Made by a program: the position numbers and the translations under genes. The notes below the pieces were generated by a model. That model ran no database searches. It had not been told where the DNA came from and worked only from the letters and a program-made list of their open reading frames with translations. Source: Methanothrix soehngenii GP6 (GTDB lineage: Archaea; Halobacteriota; Methanosarcinia; Methanotrichales; Methanotrichaceae). From it: a stretch of 64,000 nucleotides of DNA. Positions 51,601-58,161 of the stretch are shown one piece after another; within the stretch, counting starts at the first letter, position 1; every line of letters starts with the position of its first letter. The stretch is from assembly GCF_000204415.1 (NCBI RefSeq), contig NC_015416.1:310001-374000 (forward strand), written 5' to 3'.

Positions 51601-52867
51601 TCTTAAAAACCTCGGGTGCACTGTTTGATATCCATACTGCGACTCCATGGAACTGAGGTGTTAACCTGCCTCGGGAATCAAAGGGATGGACTAATAAGCT
51701 CATTATTTGATCTGTCTTCATCTTGTTTTGAATAAGATATCTAGCAGCAAGGAACTCAGCAAAAGTTTGATGGGCCCAACCCATTCGATCAGGTCCACGA
51801 GAAGAAAATAGCCCTGTCGCTCTAATCGTTTCTTTTATTACATCGTCATTGATTTGAAAATTATCTCCATTAACATTCTCGCATCCACCACATAGATCTT
51901 GTATTGTCACATATTCACTTGGAACATTGCCTTGATCAACATCGGTCCAAATGGTATATCGCTTAGTAAATGTTGTAACAGCAGCTATTCGAGCGGCTGC
52001 AGCCATTCGTTGAGAGGCGGTAAAGTAGCCTGTGAGCCCTGTTTCACGACGCTTCCTATCTGTCTCTTCACAAAGCAGGTTGCATCCTTTGATATAAAGC
52101 TCAACTTGGTTTTGTGGCAAAGAATGAGTAGCTAGATAAATATTTATCAACAGATTAAGTGTGACTGGTTTAATAGCAAGTGCAACAACATTCTTCTGAT
52201 TAATTTCCTCTAAAAATTCATTCACGTTAAATTCATTTGCTCTTGCTGCTTCAATAACATCCTTTTTACGCAATGGCACCAATTCATAGATTCCTATAGG
52301 TCTATCATTCCATAGTTGTCTTAGCTCCTTTTCAAAGCTAATAGGCCACATGCCGGTGCGACAAGCGATATAGAGCTTAAGTCGTTGAGTTGGACGCTTT
52401 TTTAATTCATCAATCAACAGCGAAGTAATCGTATCAACTCGTAATATACCTTCATCTAAATTATCCAAAAATATATGAAGCTTATTATCGCCCTTCTGCC
52501 AGGATGCAAAAGTCTCATTTTCAAATAGGTCGCGAATCAACTTATCTTCGCTTCCAGATCTTCCAAGATCTAGCCAAAGAGTTCGATCCCCCTCATCGGA
52601 TTTGCCTTCGATGACTTTCTTTGCTCCCTTCATGGCATGTGTTTTGCCAATTCCAGGTTCGCCTAATATAATTACGCAGGGAAAGTCGGCCAGTGCTTCA
52701 AAATGTACTACTTCGGGATTATACACCTTCCCCCACTCAGACTCAGGATCGTATAAGTATCCGCCGTCAGATAAACTAATGTTGCCTTCTCTAGGACAAA
52801 AAAATCGTTCCCAGTTGTAGACTAGATCCCTCCTTCCATAAGCACTAAGGCCCTCCATGGCAGCCAC
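48602..52867 (-). CDS. Large STAND/NACHT-like NTPase with C-terminal PD-(D/E)XK-type nuclease domain
   Basis: 1421 residues. The P-loop module is at the N-terminus: Walker A GEPGIGKT at 69-76, Walker B LHIFLDNLDEG at 130-140, then ACRTGMW near 185 (sensor-like) and a winged-helix/ARC-type region ending with MGWAHQTFAEFLAARYL near 390, a standard NACHT/NB-ARC boundary. Residues 400-1290 are helical repeats, typical of a ligand-sensing scaffold. The last 110 residues contain ERTDIHVDAIIPG near 1308-1320 and KAVIEVKGCW near 1330, giving D...ExK of a restriction-type nuclease. The usual Avs proteins carry their effector at the N-terminus, so this order is different. Base composition is visibly more A+T-rich than neighbours. 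Start GTG with GGAGG upstream. Confidence 0.8.
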   Translation of the reverse strand: MAAMEGLSAYGRRDLVYNWERFFCPREGNISLSDGGYLYDPESEWGKVYNPEVVHFEALADFPCVIILGEPGIGKTHAMKGAKKVIEGKSDEGDRTLWLDLGRSGSEDKLIRDLFENETFASWQKGDNKLHIFLDNLDEGILRVDTITSLLIDELKKRPTQRLKLYIACRTGMWPISFEKELRQLWNDRPIGIYELVPLRKKDVIEAARANEFNVNEFLEEINQKNVVALAIKPVTLNLLINIYLATHSLPQNQVELYIKGCNLLCEETDRKRRETGLTGYFTASQRMAAAARIAAVTTFTKRYTIWTDVDQGNVPSEYVTIQDLCGGCENVNGDNFQINDDVIKETIRATGLFSSRGPDRMGWAHQTFAEFLAARYLIQNKMKTDQIMSLLVHPFDSRGRLTPQFHGVAVWISNSAPEVFKRIMDVDPEILLRSELEIMKESDRASLVNSLLRKYEEETLLDLDWDIRRMYGKLSHSNLEEQLKPYISNKTKGEIVRRVAISIAEACRLQPLQDALANIALDQTQLMHIRAIAAHALCVVGDNETKAKLRPLATGDAGDDTEDELKGIGLRGLWPDNISAEELFSLLTPLKKPSWLGNYWIFIKYELAKNLKQSDLPTALNWIKSRKKKFGHIDCFTDLVDNIMLKAWDCLDDPVILSDFAIILLSRLNEENGFYLSYKRNSEFEDAISKDDEKRRHLFEMMLPLFSDVDSIGDMACSNPPLILDKDFDWAINHITPSECPEMKKRWARAVRYIFNINDAMQIESILLAQESGIELSEEFKEYTRPIGLKSAEADKLREIYQRQQKYQAKKDEKHLLEPPPIKRIATLLDKFESGDHNAWWDLNLQLSLEPDSVCYGDFHEPDLTILPGWKSADAKTKARIINAAKKYILEHNAETSKWLGQDVYHHPALAGYRALQLLYQEAPYEISSIPHGIWKNWAPIIIAFPLPVGFSGNEKNEIIQQKLVKTAYQHAKKEIIQTLMSLIDDENQKFGNIFITSRIEDCWDDQLSASMLKKAMEEELKPAFMGKLLAELLDHNVKEAKDFAESLISSYDSLKGDWRHKAVIAASVLINHAEDAGWSSVWPAIQHDSEFGKEVIVSASHNYYGIQKTMKLSLREDQLADLFIWLACSYPHKEDITHDMVFTPGPRDDIASFRDSILNRLKQKGTQEACDAIKRIAKELPELDWLKWTLYEAQIIFRQKTWRELNPSDIIALGHSQQAHLVQNGDQLLDVLIESLGRLESKLQGHTSRAIDLWDYSWESKTYRPRDENRLSDYVKSHFEIDLNQRSIIVNREVEIRRGVGSTPGERTDIHVDAIIPGQGREKYDAIKAVIEVKGCWNPELDMAMDTQLADRYLKDSDCNNGLYLVGWFNCDQWDNKDYRKKASKLNIDELMKLLNAQAAKLSQNDINMKIFVINTSLR

Positions 52868-53026
52868 CAGTTGATCTCCTCCAAACCACTTAATCTACGC
52901 ATATAATGAAAAAGTTTTTGGGCCAGTTGTTTGATTGTCATATTATAATTGCTTTTATCTCCCAAGTTTTCTTGATATGATTCCTTATAGGGAGAGTATA
53001 GTGCCACGAATACCTTGACCATCTTA

Positions 53027-53385
53027 TTCAGGGCTTTCGACGCTTCTTCTTTTTCTTATTTTCATTAGCCGAGCCTTCATCAAGGCAGACTTGAGTATGG
53101 AATCATGTGGTATATGCCTTCCATATTTGTGCCCAATTATTTTTTTCCAGGCGCCTGGCCCCAGATTTTTGCTCTTCGTAGATTTCTACAGTAAGGCTTA
53201 TATCTGACTCGCTTAGAGTTCTTTTTGGGTGCCCAAATTTCTTTGGCGCCCATGGCTCTTTGTTTTTCATTCAGCGACTCCAGACACGATTTACCGTTTG
53301 GATGCTCACTTTAGTCTCTGCAGCAATGATTTTAGATCCAATGTTATTGTTTTTTGCTCGAATTATGTACTTAACCTTGGCATGA
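53027..53385 (-). pseudogene. Decayed integrase-like transposase fragment
   Basis: Minus-strand reading gives HTH-type text typical of archaeal rve transposases: AKVKYIIRAKNNNIGSKIIA, an in-frame stop, then RTLSESDISLTVEIYEEQ, GARRLEKIIGHKYGRHIP and HDSILK, a frameshift, then LDEGSANENKKKKKRRKP, then a stop. The catalytic DDE domain is missing. It lies directly upstream of the large NTPase gene and marks the edge of an accessory block. Confidence 0.7.
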
Positions 53386-53493
53386 GTATTTAAATACCAA
53401 GCTTTTAGGGACTCTACATATGCAAAATGCAAACCGAACAAAACCTAAATTAGATGGAATACGAGAGATAAGTATTGAGATGAGGTTTTGAAA

Positions 53494-53913
53494 ATGTCAG
53501 CAAAATTGATGGAGTACTTCAACCGGCAGCCGAGGCTTGGCATTCTTGGCACTGCGAGCAAGGATGGAATAGTGGATGTGGCAGTTATGGGCTCGCTTCA
53601 GATGATCGATGAGAAGACGATCACCGCGGCGTTTGCTCGGGGTCGCACATTTGCCAACCTGCAGGAGAACCCAAATGCGGTCTATATGATAATGAATCAG
53701 GGCTCGGAGATCCTTGATTGGAAAGGGATTCGGGTCTATCTGCGGATGAGAGAGTATGTCACGTCCGGGCCGCAGCTGGAGAGCTACAAGAGCCAGGTGG
53801 CCAAGGTCGTTGGCGAGCAGGCGGCGGAGATGGTCCATGTGATGGTCACATTCGATCTGACGGAGGTCCGGCCTCTGATAGACGCCGGCCAGGGCTGGGA
53901 GAAGTCCATCTGA
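53494..53913 (+). CDS. Pyridoxamine 5'-phosphate oxidase-fold protein
   Basis: 139 residues from the ATG at 53494 with GAGGT seven bases upstream; a TTG two codons earlier is also open. The split-barrel reads RLGILGTASKDGIVDVAVMG, ITAAFARGRTFANLQENPNAVYMI and VRPLIDAGQGWEKS. Family members bind FMN, F420 or haem. In methanogens such small proteins are often FMN/F420-dependent reductases. The DNA polymerase-like gene follows on the same strand after 63 bases. Confidence 0.85.
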   Translation: MSAKLMEYFNRQPRLGILGTASKDGIVDVAVMGSLQMIDEKTITAAFARGRTFANLQENPNAVYMIMNQGSEILDWKGIRVYLRMREYVTSGPQLESYKSQVAKVVGEQAAEMVHVMVTFDLTEVRPLIDAGQGWEKSI

Positions 53914-53976
53914 TCTATTCAGACACATTCGCCCCCCGCACTCCACACCCATATCTCCCTGCAGTGTAAGATCCAG

Positions 53977-55998
53977 ATGATCCGAAAGATGCCGGGCAGG
54001 CCCGACCATCTTTCCGGAAGGAAGCGCTGGATGTGGATCTTCGACTCGTATTATAAGGGCACAGTGGAGCTATGGGGCAGAGAAAACGGCCCGATAAAGG
54101 TCAGCCTTCCTTTTCCCAATTCATTTTATATGCACCTGAGAGATCCTCCCGCCTACAGGGAGATGCTCGCCGCATTGGAAGGCCTCTACCGGGTGGAGGA
54201 GTGTGATTTCAAGACCATCTTCGGCCCTCTGGAGGGCTACAGGATCTTCGCCGGCCGCAAAGTGGCGGAGAAGATCGAGATCCAGACCCGCTACTCTGCC
54301 CAGCTTTACAATGTGGACATAAGGAATGATCAGTGCTACCTTGCCGAGCACGACCTCTTCCCCTGCGGGGAGAGTGAAGAATCCCGTTTCTCTCCGGATT
54401 TCGCAGTCCCCCTGACCCGTCTGGAGGTGGAGGTAAAGGCAGTGGGCGCAGGGGGCGCCTCCCTCCGGCCCGGGACGGAGATCTCCTCCATCCAGATCTG
54501 CAGGGATAGAACGAGAAGTCTGAACGGACCGGAGAGGACGGTCATTGCCGACCTGATGGAGCTGATCAGCTCCTACAACCCGGACCTGATCCTCTTTCCC
54601 TATGCCGACAGCTGGGTTCCGGCAATGGTCCGCAAGGCGGAAAGGTACGGGCTTGAGCCGGCCTTCAGCCGCAGCGGCTGGTTCAAATCGATGGCCTCCA
54701 AATCCTACTGGAGCTATGGCCGGGCCAACCACAAAGAGGGCGCACTCATTCCTGAGGGGCGGGTGCTCATAGACACCGCCAAAAGCTTCGTCTATCGGGA
54801 AGGTGGGCTGAAGGGAGTGCTGATGGCCTCCAGGCTCTCCGGCCTCTCTCCGAACCTCACCTCTCGCTTCACCCCCGGCACTCTGATCTCCAGCTATGAG
54901 GTCTTTGAGGCCCTGCGCCGGGGGATGGTCGTCCCCTTCCGGAAGAGCGATGTGGAGAGCGCAAGGAAGATCACCGATCTGAAGGCCTGTGACCGGGGTG
55001 GTATGATGTTTCAGCCCGATCCCGGGGTTTATGAACAGGTCCACCAGATCGATTTTACCTCACTATATCCGTCCATCATCGTGAAGTACAATCTCTCCCC
55101 GGAGAGCCTGGATCATCCGGAGGTGAAGGGCTTTCTCGCAACAGTGATCACTTCGTTGCTCAACCTTCGAATTGAGACCAAGAGGCGGAAGAAGACCAAC
55201 CCCGAGTACAGAGGAATCGACTCGGTGCTGAAGTGGATGCTGGTGACCTGCTTTGGCTATACCGGATATCGAAATGCCAAGTTCGGCCAGATCCAGGTGC
55301 ACGAGAGGATCACCGCCATCTCCCGGGAGCTGCTCATGGATATCAAGGAGCTGGCTGAGGATATGGATTTCGAGGTCCTGCACGGCATTGTGGACTGCCT
55401 CTGGGTCCGGGGCGGGCCTATTTCGATTTACAAGGAGGCGGTGGAGCAGATGACCGGCATTCTCACCGAGGTGGACAGCTTTGACTGGATAGCCTTCCTG
55501 CCCATGGCCGACGGCTCAGGGTCGTATACCCGCTACTTCGGCCGGCTGGATAAGGGCAGGATGAAGGTTCGGGGAGTGGCTGCTCGGAGAGGAGACACCC
55601 CACGCTATTTGCAAAGAATGCAGATGGATCTGTTCGAGCTTCTGGCAGGGGCAGCGAACAGGGAGGAGCTCCGTCTCTGCAAGCCCCGGGCAGAGGAGGT
55701 CCGCAGAAGGTACGAACGGGATCTCATGGATGCCAGGGTCGCGGTCCGGGAGCTGGCCGTACGTCGCCGGCTGAGCAGGACAAATTACAGCCGCCGCTGT
55801 GCTGAGGCCTCTGCTGTTCAGGCCCTCAAGATCGCCGGACGTCATCCTGCTCCCGGGATGGTGGTCGGATATGTGGTGGCGGATGCCGGACGCTGGGAGG
55901 TCGATTTGGAGGAGGAGGCATCGGAGTATGATGCAGAATACTACGGCAAGCTTCTGGAGAAGGCCTGGGAGGAGGTAGCCTTTGTCTTCAGACCGTAG
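53977..55998 (+). CDS. Family B DNA polymerase, PolB2-like, with degraded active sites
   Basis: 673 residues, shorter than replicative PolB. Motif A is intact: DFTSLYPSIIVKYN near 356-369. Motif B reads KWMLVTCFGYTGYRNAKFG near 420, close to the canonical KxxxNSxYG but with changed centre. Motif C, normally YGDTDS, reads HGIVDC at 469-474, keeping only the second aspartate. The exonuclease motifs are not recognisable: the region where ExoI should be reads LEVEVKAV, and ExoII reads LFPYADSW. PolB2 proteins of archaea show just such losses and are thought to have a non-catalytic or limited repair role. The basic N-terminus and ATG/GTG choice leave the start uncertain by a few residues. Confidence 0.8.
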   Translation: MIRKMPGRPDHLSGRKRWMWIFDSYYKGTVELWGRENGPIKVSLPFPNSFYMHLRDPPAYREMLAALEGLYRVEECDFKTIFGPLEGYRIFAGRKVAEKIEIQTRYSAQLYNVDIRNDQCYLAEHDLFPCGESEESRFSPDFAVPLTRLEVEVKAVGAGGASLRPGTEISSIQICRDRTRSLNGPERTVIADLMELISSYNPDLILFPYADSWVPAMVRKAERYGLEPAFSRSGWFKSMASKSYWSYGRANHKEGALIPEGRVLIDTAKSFVYREGGLKGVLMASRLSGLSPNLTSRFTPGTLISSYEVFEALRRGMVVPFRKSDVESARKITDLKACDRGGMMFQPDPGVYEQVHQIDFTSLYPSIIVKYNLSPESLDHPEVKGFLATVITSLLNLRIETKRRKKTNPEYRGIDSVLKWMLVTCFGYTGYRNAKFGQIQVHERITAISRELLMDIKELAEDMDFEVLHGIVDCLWVRGGPISIYKEAVEQMTGILTEVDSFDWIAFLPMADGSGSYTRYFGRLDKGRMKVRGVAARRGDTPRYLQRMQMDLFELLAGAANREELRLCKPRAEEVRRRYERDLMDARVAVRELAVRRRLSRTNYSRRCAEASAVQALKIAGRHPAPGMVVGYVVADAGRWEVDLEEEASEYDAEYYGKLLEKAWEEVAFVFRP

Positions 55999-56014
55999 AC
56001 ATATTGCCTGAACC

Positions 56015-56431
56015 TCAGATAGGCTGGAAAAGGAGGGGTCCGCTCTTGCTGCTGCTAAGGCTCATATTGCGATCGATGGCAGCGTCAAGCTCATTCATTC
56101 TGATCGGCTTGTTGATGAAGTCGTCCACCCCGGCGCTAAAGCATTGCTCGCGGCAGAACTCTGGATCGAAGGAGGTGATGGCTATTATCTTGGGACCCTG
56201 TTGCCAGCGGCTGCGGATGTGTTTGGTGGCCTCGATACCATCCATCTTTGGCATCTGGATATCCATGAGCACCAGATCGCAAGACTGATTTTCCAGGGCC
56301 CGCAAGACCTCCTGACCATTTGCCGCCAGGTCCGTCCGGTGGCCAAGTCTCTGCAGCATGAGTTGAGCTACCTTCTGGTTCACTGGATTATCCTCGGCGA
56401 TGAGGATGTTCAGGGTGGATCTGATTGTCAT
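56015..56431 (-). CDS. Receiver-domain response regulator (stand-alone)
   Basis: 138 residues, one CheY-like receiver domain: NILIAEDNPVNQKVAQLMLQ with acidic E13-D14, phospho-acceptor Asp57 in LVLMDIQMPKMDGIEA, IIAITSF, and the lysine in DDFINKPI. A short C-terminal tail follows. The sequence style (EDNPVNQKVA) is that of receiver domains at the end of hybrid histidine kinases. No kinase or output domain gene is adjacent, so it may be a phosphorelay sink or an excised kinase C-terminus. Confidence 0.9.
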   Translation of the reverse strand: MTIRSTLNILIAEDNPVNQKVAQLMLQRLGHRTDLAANGQEVLRALENQSCDLVLMDIQMPKMDGIEATKHIRSRWQQGPKIIAITSFDPEFCREQCFSAGVDDFINKPIRMNELDAAIDRNMSLSSSKSGPLLFQPI

Positions 56432-56515
56432 TCTGCCGGGAAGATGACCCTGTTCCTATAAGAATTTCTTTTATAGAAATTTGATGTTCACTGTCGCGGG
56501 TCGTAGAAGCACCCT

Positions 56516-56962
56516 CTATGGCATCCCTAGTCTTGCTTTTATTGCCTGAATATCCCTCTCCATTCTGACGAGCCTATCTTCTCGCAGACTCTCTGCCGTC
56601 TCTGCAGTGTGGCCTTTTATCTCCTGTATTATCGGGATTGCTTTTACAATCTGTCCTGCGGTAAGAATTAAGGCAAAGTCAACCATTCGAGGAACAAACC
56701 CTTCGAAATCCTTGATAATTACATCCGATACTTCTGCGTCATCAGGACGCTTTGTCTGTGCAAAGGTACTGAAAGCATCGAGTGGACCCTTAGATCCTTC
56801 TATGATCACCCACACCTCTTGCTGGCCATTCTTGCCTAGCTGGTTTTGGGCAGCAAAACCATTTACTCCCATAAACATGGCCTGGTTCATCAGAAAGTAC
56901 CTGTAGCCAACTCCATGCACCTTAGGGCCGATGATCTCAATTTTCCTTTTCATCCATCCCAC
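56516..56962 (-). CDS. Acylphosphatase-like protein
   Basis: 148 residues. The first 95 fold like acylphosphatase: IEIIGPKVHGVGYRYFLMNQ has the phosphate loop with its arginine, followed by VNGFAAQNQL and a QEVWVIIEGSKGPLDAF strand-helix. The asparagine normally at the VxN position is less clear. The last 50 residues are a helical extension with a heptad-like pattern (RLVRMERDIQAIKARLG). Acylphosphatases hydrolyse carboxyl-phosphate bonds; the extra helix may aid oligomerisation. Single gene; start preceded by AGTGGGATGG. Confidence 0.75.
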   Translation of the reverse strand: MGWMKRKIEIIGPKVHGVGYRYFLMNQAMFMGVNGFAAQNQLGKNGQQEVWVIIEGSKGPLDAFSTFAQTKRPDDAEVSDVIIKDFEGFVPRMVDFALILTAGQIVKAIPIIQEIKGHTAETAESLREDRLVRMERDIQAIKARLGMP

Positions 56963-57313
56963 TTCTCATCGTACAAAGATAATGATTACCCTATATATAC
57001 ATAGGCAAATAGCAGCAAATGGCCCCTATATCTCTCATGTTATCGATTTTCTTGATTATCATTCTTTCTCTCCTTTTCTCGTCTCAGCCAGATCCTTGAT
57101 TATTTTAGATGAACTCGTGTACCAAGGATTTGCTCATCTTCAGTTCCAAGGCGATATTTTCTGCAGGAGTCCCATCGCCATGAAGCTTTAGAAATTTTTA
57201 TATCTTTTGATGCACTATCACATGATTCTTCGTGTGGACATATCTTCCTCACAATCGAAATACAATCGCAAGGAATTAATCAGATGGCAGTAGTTCCCTT
57301 TTGAGGGGAAAGA
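56963..57313. other. Intergenic region with a small decayed HTH-like remnant
   Basis: About 350 bases. On the minus strand (57190 to 57065) one reads KFLKLHGDGTPAENIALELK, then MSKSLVHEFI, a stop, and after a one-base shift KIIKDLAETRKGEKE, like a helix-turn-helix segment broken by a frameshift. No intact gene is present. A+T-rich sequence near 57195-57220 and GAGGGG just before 57314 serve the exonuclease gene. Confidence 0.35.
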
Positions 57314-58087
57314 ATGCCATCCATGAGAATTCTGTCCTGGAATGTGAACGGCTTGAGAGCCATCTATAAGAAGGGTTTTGTGGACTGGCTTCTTAAAGAC
57401 CGTCCCGATGTGCTCTGCCTCCAGGAGATCAAGGCGACAGAGGATCAGATTCCAAAAGAGCTCAAAGGCCTCCCCGGATACATATCGTTTTTCAGTCCGG
57501 GCGCCAGAAAGGGGCGGGATGGAGTGGCCCTTTTCACTAAGATCAAAACCCTGAGCCTGGAGTACTCATTGGGCCTGCCTGGCTTTGATGATGAGCAGAG
57601 GGCGATTGTTGCCGACTATGGGGATTTTCTGCTATTCGATGTCTACTTCCCCAACGGCAAGGCCTCAAAGGAGAGGTTGAGCTATAAGATGAGGTTCTAT
57701 GATCTGTTCCTCGATCTCATGGACCGGCTTGTGGCCGAGGGCAGAGATATTGTGATCTGCGGCGATGTTAACACCGCCCATAAGGAGATCGATCTCGCCC
57801 GGCCCAAGCCGAATGAGAAGATATCAGGATTCCTTCCGGAGGAGAGGGCCTGGATCGACCGATTGATAGAGCACGGCTTCCTGGACACCTTCCGCCTCTT
57901 TCATCCTGAAGGGGAAAAATACTCCTTCTGGGATATGAAAACCAGGGCTCGCGAGCGCAATGTTGGCTGGAGGATCGACTACTTCTTCGTCTCTTTAGGC
58001 ATGCGGGATCGGGTGAAATCGGCTTTTATCCTCGATGATGTCTATGGCTCCGACCACTGCCCGGTGGGAATCGAGATCGAGTTATGA
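57314..58087 (+). CDS. xth: Exonuclease III (AP endonuclease family)
   Basis: 257 residues. All catalytic blocks of the EEP fold are present: ILSWNVNGLRA with Asn, LCLQEIKATEDQ with the metal-binding Glu, DVYFPNGKA, CGDVNTAHKEIDLA with Asp-Asn, RIDYFF and YGSDHCPVGIEI with the terminal Asp-His. It cuts DNA at abasic sites and degrades 3' ends during base excision repair. GAGGGG lies six bases before the ATG. It is a single gene. Confidence 0.95.
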   Translation: MPSMRILSWNVNGLRAIYKKGFVDWLLKDRPDVLCLQEIKATEDQIPKELKGLPGYISFFSPGARKGRDGVALFTKIKTLSLEYSLGLPGFDDEQRAIVADYGDFLLFDVYFPNGKASKERLSYKMRFYDLFLDLMDRLVAEGRDIVICGDVNTAHKEIDLARPKPNEKISGFLPEERAWIDRLIEHGFLDTFRLFHPEGEKYSFWDMKTRARERNVGWRIDYFFVSLGMRDRVKSAFILDDVYGSDHCPVGIEIEL

Positions 58088-58161
58088 AGAATTCAAGGAA
58101 AAAGGTTTTATTGCTTGTTGCCAAATGGACTTCCAGGCTTTATTAAAGGAGGGATAATGAT

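Noticed and set aside
52822-53022. 66-codon minus-strand frame overlapping the start of the large NTPase gene
   Set aside because: It could be a small partner protein, but it lies in another frame, overlaps the NTPase start by 46 bases and follows directly on a transposase remnant; its last residues are the NTPase start read out of frame. I see no family resemblance.
54121-55044. 307-codon minus-strand frame opposite the polymerase-like gene
   Set aside because: Shadow of a GC-rich coding sequence; no recognisable domain, whereas the plus strand has polymerase motifs.
56931-57191. 86-codon plus-strand frame
   Set aside because: It starts inside the complement of the acylphosphatase gene start and shows no protein-like pattern; the minus strand holds a better, though broken, reading.
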